A DNA stretch of 53,006 nt. Origin: Neobacillus citreus (lineage in GTDB: Bacteria > Bacillota > Bacilli > Bacillales > Cytobacillaceae). A program made the position numbers and the translations under genes. The stretch lies in the NCBI RefSeq assembly GCF_018343545.2, contig NZ_JAGYPE020000040.1, positions 1 through 53,006 of the forward strand, written 5' to 3'. The notes beneath the pieces are model-generated. The model was not told the origin of the DNA. It saw only the letters and a program-made list of their open reading frames with translations, and did not search any database. Of this stretch, positions 24,604 to 33,931 are shown piece by piece. The stretch's first letter is position 1, and each line of letters opens with the position of its first letter.

Positions 24604-25353
24604 TTACCCTAACTGGCGTTTAAATTGTTTACTGGCGAAGAAGTAAGCGATGACCAGGATGCCGACGCACCAGGCAAGTGCGATCCAGATATCGTTGCCA
24701 ACAGGCCCTTTATACAAGAGGGCACGAATCGCATTCACGATTGAAGTCACGGGCTGGTTCTCAGCGAACGCACGGACAGTTTTAGGCATGGTTTCGGTGG
24801 GGACAAAGGCCGAACTGATAAACGGAAGGAAAATCAGCGGGTACGAGTAGGCAGTCGCCCCTTCCAAGGATCCTGCTGTCAATCCGGGAATGACCGCCAG
24901 CCATGTCAGCGCCAGCGTAAACAGCCCGAGTATCCCAGCCACCGCGAGCCAATCCAGGATATCAGCGCTGGTACGGAAGCCCATCAAGAGCGCGACGAGG
25001 ATCACCACCACGACAGTAAGCGCATTGGAAACAAGCGAGGTCAACACGTGAGCCCATAATACCGACGAGCGCTTGATGGGCATGGTAATGAAACGAGCCA
25101 TCAGCCCGCTTTTTACATCCGTAAACAGCCGCACGGAAGTGTATGCCACACCGGATGCAATAGCCATCAGCAAGATTCCCGGCAATAAATAATTGACGTA
25201 GTTGTCCGTGCTTGACTCTATTGCGCCGCCAAATACGTAGACAAACAGTAGCATCATCATAATTGGCATAATCGCCACCGTGATAATCGTATCCGGGCTG
25301 CGCAAGATGTTGCGCATTAAACGCCCTAGTAATACCCCTGTTTTGCTTTTCAT
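24604..25353 (-). CDS. ABC-2 type exporter permease (DrrB-like)
   Basis: 249 residues with six membrane helices and the ABC2_membrane pattern (LRNILRSPDTIITVAIMPIM, FVYVFGGAI, FLPFISSAFVPTETMP). It is the DrrB/daunorubicin-type exporter partner, starting directly after the ATPase gene at 25354. It likely exports a hydrophobic drug or peptide; substrate unknown. Control probably comes from the PadR repressor at the head of the cassette. Confidence 0.85.
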   Translation of the reverse strand: MKSKTGVLLGRLMRNILRSPDTIITVAIMPIMMMLLFVYVFGGAIESSTDNYVNYLLPGILLMAIASGVAYTSVRLFTDVKSGLMARFITMPIKRSSVLWAHVLTSLVSNALTVVVVILVALLMGFRTSADILDWLAVAGILGLFTLALTWLAVIPGLTAGSLEGATAYSYPLIFLPFISSAFVPTETMPKTVRAFAENQPVTSIVNAIRALLYKGPVGNDIWIALAWCVGILVIAYFFASKQFKRQLG

Positions 25354-26115
25354 TTACATCTCCTCCTTTTTGCCGATGATCGCGAGGAAAATTTCCTCCA
25401 GTGTCGGCTGCTTCTCGATGTACTCCACTTTCGCTGGCGGGAACATCTCTTTGAGTTCGGTAAGGGTACCGGTCTTGATGATTTTTCCGCCATGCAGGAT
25501 GGCGATACGGTCTGCCAGTTGTTCGGCTTCCTCCAGGTACTGGGTTGTCAGCAAGATGGTCGTGCCGCCACCGGCAAGCTGCTTGACGGTATTCCAGACT
25601 TCAATCCGCGCTTCGGGGTCCAGCCCTGTTGTCGGTTCGTCGAGAAAAATGACTGCTGGCGTCCCGATTAAGCTCATGGAAATGTCAAGCCTGCGTTTCA
25701 TCCCGCCTGAATATTTGTCCGCCCGGAGGTTGGCCGCATCGGTCAGGCTAAATCTTGCCAGCAAATTGTTGGCGACTTGAGCGGGATTAGAAACTCCCCG
25801 CAAATTGGCGATCATCATCAGGTTTTCCCTTCCTGTGAGCATGCCGTCTAAAGCTGCGAACTGCCCTGTAAGGCTGATGCTTTGGCGAACATGTTCCGGT
25901 TGACGCTGGACGTCATAGCCGCAAATACTTACTTCGCCGCCGTCGGGCTTCATCAACGTAGAGAGGATGTTGACCGTCGTCGTCTTACCCGCTCCATTTG
26001 AGCCCAGCAGTGCGAAAATTTCGCCACGCCTCACCTCAAAATCCACCCCCTTTAAGACTTCCTTATCTTTAAAGGATTTTTTTAACCCTTTTACAGAAAT
26101 AGCTGTATTGCTCAT
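25354..26115 (-). CDS. ABC exporter ATPase (DrrA-like)
   Basis: About 253 residues. Walker A LGSNGAGKTTTVN, signature YSGGMKRRLDISMSL, Walker B VIFLDEPTTGLDPEA and a C-terminal DrrA-type tail (VEYIEKQPTLEEIFLAII). The ATG at 26115 is chosen because AAGGGGG precedes it. Energises the DrrB-like permease. Local G+C looks higher than in many neighbours, which may mean acquisition of the cassette. Confidence 0.87.
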   Translation of the reverse strand: MSNTAISVKGLKKSFKDKEVLKGVDFEVRRGEIFALLGSNGAGKTTTVNILSTLMKPDGGEVSICGYDVQRQPEHVRQSISLTGQFAALDGMLTGRENLMMIANLRGVSNPAQVANNLLARFSLTDAANLRADKYSGGMKRRLDISMSLIGTPAVIFLDEPTTGLDPEARIEVWNTVKQLAGGGTTILLTTQYLEEAEQLADRIAILHGGKIIKTGTLTELKEMFPPAKVEYIEKQPTLEEIFLAIIGKKEEM

Positions 26116-26292
26116 ACTTTTTTCCCCCTTATAAAAGCGCAGCAAGGCACAAGAATGCCTATACTCCCCTACTTAGTCTGACTGATATTCAGTATTACTT
26201 ACTACCGTGTTAAAAATATAACTGAATAGTGAAGGTGAACACATTACATTTGTAACCAGCTATTCAGTCGGTATGATCTATTGAATTTTCTT

Positions 26293-26442
26293 TTATCCCA
26301 ATCGCTTCATGATACTCTGATTCAAATCTTCACGATACTTTTCAACATAGGTTTTAGCGTTTGCCGCTAGTTCTTCGACAAAGGAAGCCATGTCGTCATC
26401 AGTGACGGTTTGCGCCGTTAGTGTCGATGCTAGGAAAATCCA
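26293..26442 (-). pseudogene. DUF1048 gene remnant (C-terminal 49 codons)
   Basis: Minus-strand frame reads WIFLASTLTAQTVTDDDM, then ASFVEELAANAKTYVEKYRE and LNQSIMKRLG before the stop. This aligns with the C-terminal half of the intact DUF1048 protein just upstream ([30 protein letters not shown]). The reading frame is blocked by a TAG immediately before, so the N-terminal half is gone. TAACGGCG occurs both at the end of the intact gene and inside the relic, suggesting a deletion between repeated DUF1048 genes. Confidence 0.7.
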
Positions 26443-26456
26443 CTAGGATTTCGCCG

Positions 26457-26798
26457 TTAGCCACGACCAATCGTATCGTTCAACTTCTTGCGATACTTAT
26501 CCTTCCAAGTTTGCTCATCCTTCACTAGCTCGTCGCAGAAAGCCGCCACGTCCTCTCCCGTAAGGTCGGTGACTTTCTTGCCTTCCGCTGCTCCTTCCTC
26601 GAAGAGGTCGAGAATACCTATAAAGATACGGCTGCTGTCCTTCCAGTCGGTAGGGCCACCACCAGCTGTCCACATATATTTTTGAATAGCTTTGTAAGCG
26701 TTGTGGTATTCACTTGGAAGTGCCTTCGCACGTGTCTCCATCGCTCTCCATTCCCGCTTGTCATCCAGACTTCCGATAATTTTTTCAAAAATATTCAT
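26457..26798 (-). CDS. DUF1048 protein
   Basis: 113 residues, helical and charged, with the DUF1048 pattern [37 protein letters not shown] and [17 protein letters not shown]. In Firmicutes these small proteins travel with PadR regulators and ABC exporters; their function is unknown. Its start overlaps the PadR stop by 4 bases (ATGA), so it is translationally coupled. Confidence 0.85.
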   Translation of the reverse strand: MNIFEKIIGSLDDKREWRAMETRAKALPSEYHNAYKAIQKYMWTAGGGPTDWKDSSRIFIGILDLFEEGAAEGKKVTDLTGEDVAAFCDELVKDEQTWKDKYRKKLNDTIGRG

Positions 26799-27139
26799 TT
26801 TACTTCTCTCCTCTTGATTTTGTTAGTTTTGAGTTCGTTAATTTTACCTGAGACGAATTCCCATTTTTTCCAAAATATTTTAAGTTGCTCTTGACCTGCT
26901 GCGTTGAGTGTGTAAAATTTTCTCGGCGGTCCCATAGTGGATGGCTTTTTCTCAATGTCCACTAGATTGTTTTTCTCAAGCCTTATTGTAATCGTATAAA
27001 CTGTGCCTTCAACCACATCAGTGAAGCCAAGTTCTCGCAGCCGTTGCGTGATTTCATATCCGTAAGTTTCGCCACGGCTGATGATTTCAAGCACACACCC
27101 CTCAAGCACCCCTTTCAGCATTTCCGTGATATTTTCCAA
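26795..27139 (-). CDS. PadR-family transcriptional regulator
   Basis: 114 residues. Winged helix: [76 protein letters not shown]. This is the PadR-s1 class that represses drug-response exporters and responds to the compound itself. It heads the cassette PadR-DUF1048-DrrA-DrrB. A perfect 8-bp palindrome near its transcription start (27186-27208) is the likely operator. Confidence 0.9.
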   Translation of the reverse strand: MENITEMLKGVLEGCVLEIISRGETYGYEITQRLRELGFTDVVEGTVYTITIRLEKNNLVDIEKKPSTMGPPRKFYTLNAAGQEQLKIFWKKWEFVSGKINELKTNKIKRREVK

Positions 27140-27185
27140 TTTGTTACCTCCATGTATATTTTACTTATATTTTTTTCAGTACTCT

Positions 27186-27208
27186 GTAACACAGGTATTT
27201 TGTGTTAC
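27186..27208. promoter_or_regulatory. PadR operator palindrome
   Basis: GTAACACA-7-TGTGTTAC, just downstream of a minus-strand promoter TTGACA-18-TACTAT (around 27226-27255). A CTATTCAGT(A/T)AT segment here recurs near 26215 upstream of the ATPase gene, hinting at a second controlled promoter. Confidence 0.6.
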
Positions 27209-27433
27209 TGACTACTAGTATATAGTATTACTGAATAGAGCCGTTTGTCAATAAAACTTTTCGTCAAAAAAGCCCGTTTTTACGACTTCAAAGGTGCTTT
27301 TATCAAATTTGACAGCTTAGAGTAGTCGCAGAAGCAGCCCCTTCTTTTCGGAGCAGTTACAACTATTCAAATAAGTTTTCTCTCGTTAAAATCACTTAGA
27401 ATAATCTTTTTGTTACAATAATCATTTATTCTA

Positions 27434-29050
27434 CTATCTTCGCTTTTCATGCATATACTTCATCCATTTTCTCTGTTTATAACTACAAATAAAATACCCG
27501 AAAAAAGACACGACGGTTACTCCACAGGACATCTGCCATATAAGAGAGCTAATTGTATAAATACCTACTACAATTCCTGTGAATCCGATTAGTGTTAATT
27601 GAAATAACTGCTTTTTATGATTTTCATAAATAGTAAACTGAAACTGTCTTCTTTGCTCAATCTCTTTTAACAATTCTAATTTTTGAGGTGCATCTAAAAA
27701 TTCCATAACAGAATGGAATATTTTAAAAATCGGTTGTAATTGAATCCATTGCCACACAAAGGACCATTTATTCCCTTGTTTCCCCAGCCACTCAATAAAC
27801 ACAGGTTTCAATAAATCAATTAGTTCAGAATCTGCTGTCAAATTTCGAATAATCCCTTCAATCGTTACAAAAGATCGGCCTAAAAAGACAAATCTTGTTG
27901 GGACTTGTATTGGCAAGGCTTGGAGTAAATCATTCATTTCCATTTTTAAAGCAAATATGTCCATTTCTTTTAATTGAGATGGCTGTATAGCGATCAATTC
28001 AGCTAATAAACGCTCAATTGTTCTTGACTCAGCTTCAGGCAGCAAAAATCCTAAATGGATCAAACAATCAACAGCTTTCGGATAATTTTTCGAAAGAATG
28101 CTTTGGATTAACCCTTGAAAATAAGCTGCATCCTGTTTAGAAATCTCCCCCACCATTCCAAAATCAAGCAAGATAATCTTACCTTCCTTTGATATTAAAA
28201 CATTACCTGGATGTGGATCTGCATGAAAAATACCTGGTTCAAGCCATTGAGGAAGGAATACTTTGAAAAGCCTCTTGGCAAGCTCCTCTCGGCTTTCTGT
28301 TAATAGATTTAACCCCTTCATATCAGTGAGCTTTATACCTTCAATCCATTCCATTACAAGGACATTTGGGGTGCTAAGTTCTGGGTATACCGAAGGAATC
28401 TGCACGACATTCATATCCTTAAATCGTTCTCTAAAAAAAAGAATTGTGTCTAATTCCTTTGAGTAATCAAGTTCACGCTCAATCACTTGTTTAAGTTCTT
28501 TAAACAGAACTTTAAAATTAATGAACCCTTTTGGCATGGGAACAAAGTGATCAGCAAACCAAATGATAATGCTTAAAGTACGGAAATCTGTTTGAATCAC
28601 CGAATCAATATTAGGGCGTTTTACTTTAATGGCAACCTCTGTTCCATTTTGCAGCACCCCCTTATATACTTCTCCTATCGATGCAGAAGCAATTGCCGTT
28701 TTTTCGATTGAGATAAAATTTTTATTTAGTGAATTCCCCCATTCCTTTTCAAGGATTTCCTTAATTTCAATCCAGTTTGATGGAGGAACATGGTCCGTAA
28801 GATCTTCAATTTGATGAATAAAAGCACTGGGTAATAAATCAGCACGGGTACTTAAAAACTGTCCGATTTTGATTAGCAGTCCCTCTAATTCAAATAGGGT
28901 TTTTCTAAATCGTTCTCCAATTTCACCCCATAGTATTTCCCACTTGTCTTTAGGTTTTCTTCGAATTTTATACCAATAGATTTGAAGGAAGATAATAAAG
29001 GCCATAAAAAGCAACTTTCTTGTTCGAGTTAACTTGTTTCTCGTTTTCAT
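27434..29050 (-). CDS. AarF/UbiB (ABC1) family kinase-like protein
   Basis: About 538 residues. UbiB hallmarks: KIGQFLSTRADLLP (KxGQ motif from residue 61), AIASASIGEVYKG (Ala-rich loop replacing the P-loop), VAIKVKRPNI, HADPHPGNVLI and LLDFGMVGE. Two hydrophobic stretches close the C-terminus (LTLIGFTGIVVGIYTISSLI). The family binds ATP atypically and is tied to quinone or lipid metabolism. The ATG at 29050 with AGAGGGGTG upstream is preferred to an extended in-frame start at 29119 lying inside a leader hairpin. The 280 bases downstream (27140-27433) hold the PadR promoter and nothing else I recognise. Confidence 0.85.
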   Translation of the reverse strand: MKTRNKLTRTRKLLFMAFIIFLQIYWYKIRRKPKDKWEILWGEIGERFRKTLFELEGLLIKIGQFLSTRADLLPSAFIHQIEDLTDHVPPSNWIEIKEILEKEWGNSLNKNFISIEKTAIASASIGEVYKGVLQNGTEVAIKVKRPNIDSVIQTDFRTLSIIIWFADHFVPMPKGFINFKVLFKELKQVIERELDYSKELDTILFFRERFKDMNVVQIPSVYPELSTPNVLVMEWIEGIKLTDMKGLNLLTESREELAKRLFKVFLPQWLEPGIFHADPHPGNVLISKEGKIILLDFGMVGEISKQDAAYFQGLIQSILSKNYPKAVDCLIHLGFLLPEAESRTIERLLAELIAIQPSQLKEMDIFALKMEMNDLLQALPIQVPTRFVFLGRSFVTIEGIIRNLTADSELIDLLKPVFIEWLGKQGNKWSFVWQWIQLQPIFKIFHSVMEFLDAPQKLELLKEIEQRRQFQFTIYENHKKQLFQLTLIGFTGIVVGIYTISSLIWQMSCGVTVVSFFGYFICSYKQRKWMKYMHEKRR

Positions 29051-29094
29051 TAGCACCCCTCTTTTCTTATAACTATTTTGTTTTGACTTTATAG

Positions 29095-29143
29095 AAAAAA
29101 GCCTGTAACAAAAGGACATAAAAAATCCTATGGTGACAGGCTC
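29095..29143 (-). terminator. Leader terminator/attenuator before the AarF-like gene
   Basis: Minus strand GCCTGTCAC / GTTACAGGC followed by TTTTTT, 45 bases before the start codon. The previous gene already has its own terminator at 29415, so this one should act on the leader of the AarF-like transcript. The effector is unknown. The region 29144-29410 shows no gene. Confidence 0.5.
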
Positions 29144-29414
29144 CTCCAGAAAACACGCTATTTTATTACTTAAACTATATCATAATTATTGTTTGGATTT
29201 TTCCTTTTTTTGAACTTTTTAACAATATCTCTTTAAGCTTTCCGGCAAAATTGGTTTTAATTTAAGATTAAATTTTAAATTTTTTCACAAGAAATTTTAT
29301 AGGTGTTCCTTGTAATTAACTTAAAAATGGTTAGTACTGAAATTGGGTCCAATGGCTGACATTACAGCCCCCAAAATTAATATATCAGGAAAGTAGATAA
29401 ATCCAAATGGAAAT

Positions 29415-29453
29415 GAAAAAAGTCCTTATGCTTATTTACAGAAGGACTTTAAA
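29415..29453 (-). terminator. Terminator of the first DUF3231 gene
   Basis: Minus strand AAAGTCCTT / AAGGACTTT then TTTTTTCATTT, directly after the stop codon. Confidence 0.75.
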
Positions 29454-29458
29454 TATGT

Positions 29459-30481
29459 TTATAAATGATTCTTTTTTCTAACTAGTTCATCTCTATCCGA
29501 GGCCATTGGAGGCTGTTCCAACCATCCATTTTTTATCATAATATTAGCTCCATCTTCAGCAAACAACTGCACTTCTAAAGATAGCCTGTTATACATTGCA
29601 CTAATATCACCTCTTGGACTTTGACTGACAGCTGTACCGTAATACCCTACGCTCAAAGTAACCAAACCAGATGTGTAGAACATCATAAGTTTATCAGAAA
29701 ATGTATACGCTGTACTATTCGTTATTTCCGAATCCCATCCCATAGGTGCAGGGAGTTTACTTTCCTCTAACTTTCCTCTAAATAATTTCATATGTTTATT
29801 CCCAATTTCTAAACCTTTTAAAAAGAATTGGTTTACATCCTTATTTTGTGCAACCTGACTAAATCCAGTGAGTGCCGCAACTCCCAAAGCGTTTCTTTGG
29901 AGATTGGCAAATAAATTGTCTACTTCAGCAGCTGTTAATGGTCTTTTCTCTCCAAACACATCTAACATAAACCATTGCTTTTTCACAAATTCAACCTTTT
30001 CTAAATTAGGCAAGCTGGGAGACCTGATAAATAATCCTTTTGACAATAATAATTCCGTTGAATTATTATATAATTGCATTGTTTCGGCAAGGCATTCCAT
30101 GTAATAGTTTTTAATGTCATTTCTTACAGATGCTGCTACACTGCCAGCATATGATGTGAGACCAATCTTAGACATTTGGTTTATAAAATTAAGTACAAAA
30201 CTGTCAGAATAAAGTCTAGGAGCGGATAAATCTACATCCTCATTTATACTAAAACCATATGGAACTACATTTTTTTCCTCTGTTAAAATAGCTGTAATCT
30301 TTTGGATATGTGATTGAGATAAATCTAAAGCATATTTAATTAGAGGCTTAATTTCTTCATCTTCAGCTTTTTCTAAAAAAAACGAAAGAACACATATGCT
30401 TGAGCTATCATTTAAGTATTGTATCCAAAGTTGAGCAATCTCACCTGCTGTTAGCCTGATCTGGTTCCCTTTTTCCTCCAT
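29459..30481 (-). CDS. DUF3231 protein (paralogue 1)
   Basis: 340 residues, all-helical, built of two similar halves each with a ferritin-like pattern (LTAGEIAQLWIQYLNDSS and LTAAEVDNLFANLQRNALGV start the halves). This is DUF3231, common in spore-forming Bacillaceae and related to CotF-like coat proteins; role unproven. A second copy lies at 33932-34972. It is monocistronic with a terminator after it; upstream 30482-30750 holds an 11-bp inverted repeat. Confidence 0.85.
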   Translation of the reverse strand: MEEKGNQIRLTAGEIAQLWIQYLNDSSSICVLSFFLEKAEDEEIKPLIKYALDLSQSHIQKITAILTEEKNVVPYGFSINEDVDLSAPRLYSDSFVLNFINQMSKIGLTSYAGSVAASVRNDIKNYYMECLAETMQLYNNSTELLLSKGLFIRSPSLPNLEKVEFVKKQWFMLDVFGEKRPLTAAEVDNLFANLQRNALGVAALTGFSQVAQNKDVNQFFLKGLEIGNKHMKLFRGKLEESKLPAPMGWDSEITNSTAYTFSDKLMMFYTSGLVTLSVGYYGTAVSQSPRGDISAMYNRLSLEVQLFAEDGANIMIKNGWLEQPPMASDRDELVRKKNHL

Positions 30482-30575
30482 AAGTAACCTCCAAAAAAGA
30501 TCTACTAAAAAATACCTTCCCCATAAATTACGTATAGTATGTATTAGTTACCTTATAACACTCAACCCTGTAAGC

Positions 30576-30612
30576 ACCCCAAAAGTCAGAATTCAGCTCT
30601 AACTTTTGGGGT
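30576..30612. repeat. Inverted repeat ACCCCAAAAGT / ACTTTTGGGGT
   Basis: Perfect 11-bp arms with a 15-nt loop, about 95 bases upstream of the DUF3231 gene and downstream of the NlpC-type gene. No T-run on either side. Confidence 0.45.
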
Positions 30613-30746
30613 CAGTACAGAAGTGTAGCTCTTTTCTCTCATGCCCCCGTTTGTTTAATAAGAGCTTAACCCTCAAGATTTTCAATTTCTTTCAAAAAAC
30701 CCTATTTTAGGAGTAGTTTTTTTAGTTAAGAAAAATACTATTAAAT

Positions 30747-30776
30747 GAAAAAAGACCATCGTCATCGATGATCTTT
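30747..30776 (-). terminator. Terminator of the NlpC/P60 gene
   Basis: Minus strand AAAGATCATCG / CGATGGTCTTT, 4-nt loop, T-run; it touches the stop codon at 30775. Confidence 0.75.
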
Positions 30777-31230
30777 ATACTCGCTTTGCTCCAATATATC
30801 TAGGATGCCAATATGGGTTGCTTGTGTAGGTGATAATGACCCCTTTTGATGAGGATGCCATGATCATTTTCCCGTATCCTATATAGATAGCAACATGGGT
30901 TGGAGCACTTGCTTTGGATGGTCCATAGAAAAGTAAATCACCTATCTGCAAATTAGATGCTCGATATCCGTTTCCATAGTACATTTGGGCAGCAGTGCGA
31001 TTAAGCGTTCTTCCCGCTTTTCCGTAAGAATATTTCACAAGACCTGAACAGTCAAATCCGCTTGGCGACATCCCGCCCCATCGGTAAGGAACTCCGATAT
31101 TAGATTTTGCAATCGAAACCGCTGCTGTATGATAATTATAAGTTGCTGCTTCCGCGTTATCACCCTTGGCGGCGAACAAAGAGCCACAAGAAGCTAAAAT
31201 GGTAAAGGCTACGATGAATTTCTTTAGCAT
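30775..31230 (-). CDS. Secreted NlpC/P60 cell-wall peptidase
   Basis: 151 residues: signal peptide to about residue 29 (AEAA), then a complete NlpC/P60 domain with catalytic C61 (GFDCSGLVKY), H112 (PTHVAIYIG) and H142 (WHPRYIG). There are no LysM or SH3 wall-binding modules, so it is a minimal enzyme. It would cut gamma-D-Glu-meso-Dap peptide bonds in peptidoglycan. Single-gene unit with its own terminator. The 440 bases upstream hold a GCGATTG/CAATCGC hairpin (31425-31449) and a possible gene remnant. Confidence 0.88.
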   Translation of the reverse strand: MLKKFIVAFTILASCGSLFAAKGDNAEAATYNYHTAAVSIAKSNIGVPYRWGGMSPSGFDCSGLVKYSYGKAGRTLNRTAAQMYYGNGYRASNLQIGDLLFYGPSKASAPTHVAIYIGYGKMIMASSSKGVIITYTSNPYWHPRYIGAKRV

Positions 31231-31424
31231 GATTGTTTCCTCCTAGTGTGATTTGATAGCTTCACTATACTAGAAAGGTATAACAGACTCATCACAACAA
31301 TATGATAATCTCATTACAAAGTTTTTCTAATATAATTAAAAAGCGCTAATTAATTATTTTTTACATGTTCAGAGCTGCTTTCTTTTTGCTATTAACCTGC
31401 CCTCTTTTGCTGAACAAGAAAAGC

Positions 31425-31449
31425 GATTGCTCTTATTGAACAATCGCAC
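31425..31449. terminator. Hairpin GCGATTG / CAATCGC
   Basis: 7-bp arms with an 11-nt loop; a T7 run lies about 15 bases further on the plus strand. Weak terminator candidate. Confidence 0.35.
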
Positions 31450-31539
31450 CCGTTTAAGTGTATTTTTTTACAATCTAGTTTTTTTAACAAGAAAAAAGGT
31501 GACTTATTAAAAGCATCGAACCTGTTTGTAAGTAAAATA

Positions 31540-31692
31540 CTATTTATCTTTTAACTCTTTAAGAAATTCTGGGTCAACCCAAATACTTTTAATTTTGTAA
31601 CCACTCAAATCATTATCTTCTTCAATGTTACCTGGTTGAATCATTTTCAAAAATTCATTGAAAGATGGTGCTATACTTGCTTCGTCATTAAT
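31540..31692 (-). pseudogene. Short ORF, possible remnant of an SMI1/KNR4-like gene
   Basis: Open frame without a proper start: DEASIAPSFNEFLKMIQPGN, then YKIKSIWVDPEFLKELKDK. The ending SFNEFLKMI recalls the C-terminus of SMI1/KNR4 immunity-type proteins. It is preceded by a stop and overlaps the end of the next gene. Weakly supported. Confidence 0.3.
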
Positions 31693-31856
31693 CTACTTTT
31701 TGCTTTCTCAGCAGCTTCATATGGTGTACCGCCATGTTCGATAACAGCCTTTTTACCCATTCGAGCATAAACCTTAACTCTGTGTCTCACATTATAAACC
31801 CTAAAACAAATTCCATCCTCTTCATATGCAATTACAGCTGCCATTGGACTTTTCAT
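31671..31856 (-). CDS. Small hypothetical protein (61 aa)
   Basis: ATG with AAAGGTTG upstream. MAAVIAYEEDGICFRVYNVR followed by a helical KAVIEHGGTPYEAAEKAKSR suggests a small alpha/beta domain. No family recognised. Single gene; low certainty of function, moderate of coding. Confidence 0.5.
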   Translation of the reverse strand: MKSPMAAVIAYEEDGICFRVYNVRHRVKVYARMGKKAVIEHGGTPYEAAEKAKSRLMTKQV

Positions 31857-31994
31857 ACATTCACAACCTTTCCGATAATACAGAGTAATTCTGCATTTTT
31901 ATGAATACTCCTTGTGAATGTTTTGTTACATTTATTCTTGCAGCCTATCATAAGTTTATTAAATAAAATTACCCGTTAGTTCAACAAGGGCGAT

Positions 31995-32450
31995 TCAAAT
32001 TAGTTGCTCATTATACACGCCAATCGGGTATATTTTCTCTTGTAATAAGTTATTAATTATTTGCTTTATTACACTGGGTTCTCGTAAGTCTTTATTTTCA
32101 AATGTTACAAGTTCATTTACTTTTATCCACTTGCTGTCAGAAATTACATCTTCTTCGAGATTTAGGGAACCTCCTGTAACCTCTCCAACAAAATGAAATA
32201 AAATAACTTGATTATTTGTATTACTAACAAAATTATATACACCAGTGGTACCAATTAGTTTTACATCAAACCCTGTTTCCTCTTTAACTTCCCTCTGAGC
32301 TGAATAGAGAATGTCCTCACCGTTTTCGACATGACCAATTGGAAAGTTCCACTTATCAATTGCAGTAGGTTTATTTTCTTTTATAATCAAGACTTTATCG
32401 TCATTAAAGATTGACACACTTGCTACTAAAACAATTCCATCTTGCGACAT
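31995..32450 (-). CDS. Nudix hydrolase
   Basis: About 151 residues with a full Nudix box: GHVENGEDILYSAQREVKEE followed by TG (Gx5Ex7REVxEExG). It hydrolyses a nucleoside diphosphate linked to another group; the substrate is not readable. The ATG at 32450 is chosen because GGGGAG lies 7 nt upstream. Monocistronic. The 200 bases between this start and the next gene (32466-32666) show nothing I recognise. Confidence 0.85.
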   Translation of the reverse strand: MSQDGIVLVASVSIFNDDKVLIIKENKPTAIDKWNFPIGHVENGEDILYSAQREVKEETGFDVKLIGTTGVYNFVSNTNNQVILFHFVGEVTGGSLNLEEDVISDSKWIKVNELVTFENKDLREPSVIKQIINNLLQEKIYPIGVYNEQLI

Positions 32451-32666
32451 CTGAGTTCTCCCCAATTCCCTCTTAAAATTAATTTATCTCTATTATACCT
32501 GTTTAGCTTTTTTTCACTAACCTCCCAATAGCACAATAAGAAAAAGTGATCCTACGGTTATTGAAGCACCTAATAAGGCTCCTAAACTATTCAACAAAAA
32601 TTTCTATCTAACATTTTCGTTAAACAATACTCAAATTTGTACCTGCACCCAGAAAACCAAATTTTA

Positions 32667-33257
32667 TCAATCTAAACATCCATTAAATCCCCATTTCGTC
32701 ACAAACCCTGGACGGCTCCAGATGTTAGCTTTGTTGCGTATGGCTAGCCGTTCATCGTCCTTAAATAAAGTTAGATATTTATAGGGAGGATTCATTACGT
32801 AAGCCACCCGCGCGAATCCTTCCTTCAGCAGGCTTTCTTGAACCGACTTTCCATCGACATACACATAGGCTAGCAACCGACCGTAAGAATCCCTTGTGTT
32901 CCCCTCTTCCCATTCCAAAGTCAAGACTCCTGACTTCACCAGCTCGTCATTCCTTGAAAAAGCTTCTTTCGCATAAGGCTGGGTGCACATTCCCGGCTTT
33001 TTCGATTCCGGGGTATCAATCAATAAATAGCGGACCGCTTCAACTTTTCCGTTCACTCTTGCACGGATTGTATCTCCATCGATGGTTTCTACTAGAACCG
33101 TCGGTACCCGCTTCTGTGTATAAAACGTAGACGCTATTGCAGGAGTCATTTCTCTATTCTGTTGAACGCTGCTCCATTTGTTTTGGAGGGATTCCGGCTG
33201 CAATGCCAGAAGGGCTGCTCCTGCGATAAGGGTCAAGCCGGCTATTTGCTTTTTCAT
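32667..33257 (-). CDS. Thermonuclease-family (SNase-like) nuclease
   Basis: 196 residues: N-terminal signal or anchor (QIAGLTLIAGAALLAL), then an OB-fold nuclease with VETIDGDTIRARVNGKVEAV, YLLIDTPES (catalytic Asp/Glu area), NTRDSYGRLLAYVYVDG and LLKEGFARVAY. Catalytic Arg, Glu and Arg positions of SNase appear present. Probably surface or secreted, degrading DNA/RNA. GGGAGGGG before the ATG at 33257 fixes the start. Confidence 0.87.
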   Translation of the reverse strand: MKKQIAGLTLIAGAALLALQPESLQNKWSSVQQNREMTPAIASTFYTQKRVPTVLVETIDGDTIRARVNGKVEAVRYLLIDTPESKKPGMCTQPYAKEAFSRNDELVKSGVLTLEWEEGNTRDSYGRLLAYVYVDGKSVQESLLKEGFARVAYVMNPPYKYLTLFKDDERLAIRNKANIWSRPGFVTKWGFNGCLD

Positions 33258-33381
33258 TAAGCTTCCCCTCCCTGCCTGCTCCGGCAAATTCTAAACAATC
33301 ATCGTCTCCTTGTTTTTTCACCCTTTATTTAGTCAAATGAATCGAAAAAGGACAGGGTCTGGTCGGGTAAAAAAACGATGC

Positions 33382-33415
33382 AAAAAAGTGTACCTTAATC
33401 ATCCGGTACACTTTT
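33382..33415 (-). terminator. Terminator overlapping the end of the 33395 gene
   Basis: Minus strand AAAAGTGTACC / GGTACACTTTT and a T-run. The hairpin includes the last codons and the stop. Confidence 0.65.
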
Positions 33416-33865
33416 ACTAAAAAACTTTTTCAATAATGCTTTTAATACTATACCTATAACAACACCTGGAACCACGCATAACATTGGAAACCAAACTGTT
33501 CCCAAGGGAAACCCAAATATCTTTACCTTTGCTGAATACATAAGGCCCACAGTAACGAAAAAAGCACATAGAACAAAGGGTAAGAACGAATAAGGTTCTT
33601 TACCGCCACCTGCATCTTTAAATGAATCCCACATGGCAAAAAAATAGACACACGGATAAAACATTAGCCATTGGTATTCTGTCTTGTCAATGGCTCTTTC
33701 AATTTCACCGTTAAAACTAAGCAAGATTAATTCATTAAAATGAGATTGACCATTAATAAGAAATTCTAATGATATAAATATGATTCCTTTAAGGTATTTT
33801 CCATTCAGTAATTGACCAAATCCAGGGAGTGCGATACTCCATAACAATTTTTCTTTTGGATTCAA
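33395..33865 (-). CDS. Polytopic membrane protein (156 aa)
   Basis: Starts MNPKEKLLWSIALPGFGQLL, followed by NGKYLKGIIFI, a pattern seen in small Bacillus membrane proteins with a TM2-like turn. About four membrane helices. Function unknown. It lies just downstream of the second DUF3231 gene on the same strand (66-base gap), so may be co-transcribed. Confidence 0.7.
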   Translation of the reverse strand: MNPKEKLLWSIALPGFGQLLNGKYLKGIIFISLEFLINGQSHFNELILLSFNGEIERAIDKTEYQWLMFYPCVYFFAMWDSFKDAGGGKEPYSFLPFVLCAFFVTVGLMYSAKVKIFGFPLGTVWFPMLCVVPGVVIGIVLKALLKKFFSKSVPDD

Positions 33866-33931
33866 ATCTTTCTAACCTTTTTCTTTTAGATTTTTTAGAA
33901 CAAATTGTTAGGCCATGAGAATATGGGATGG

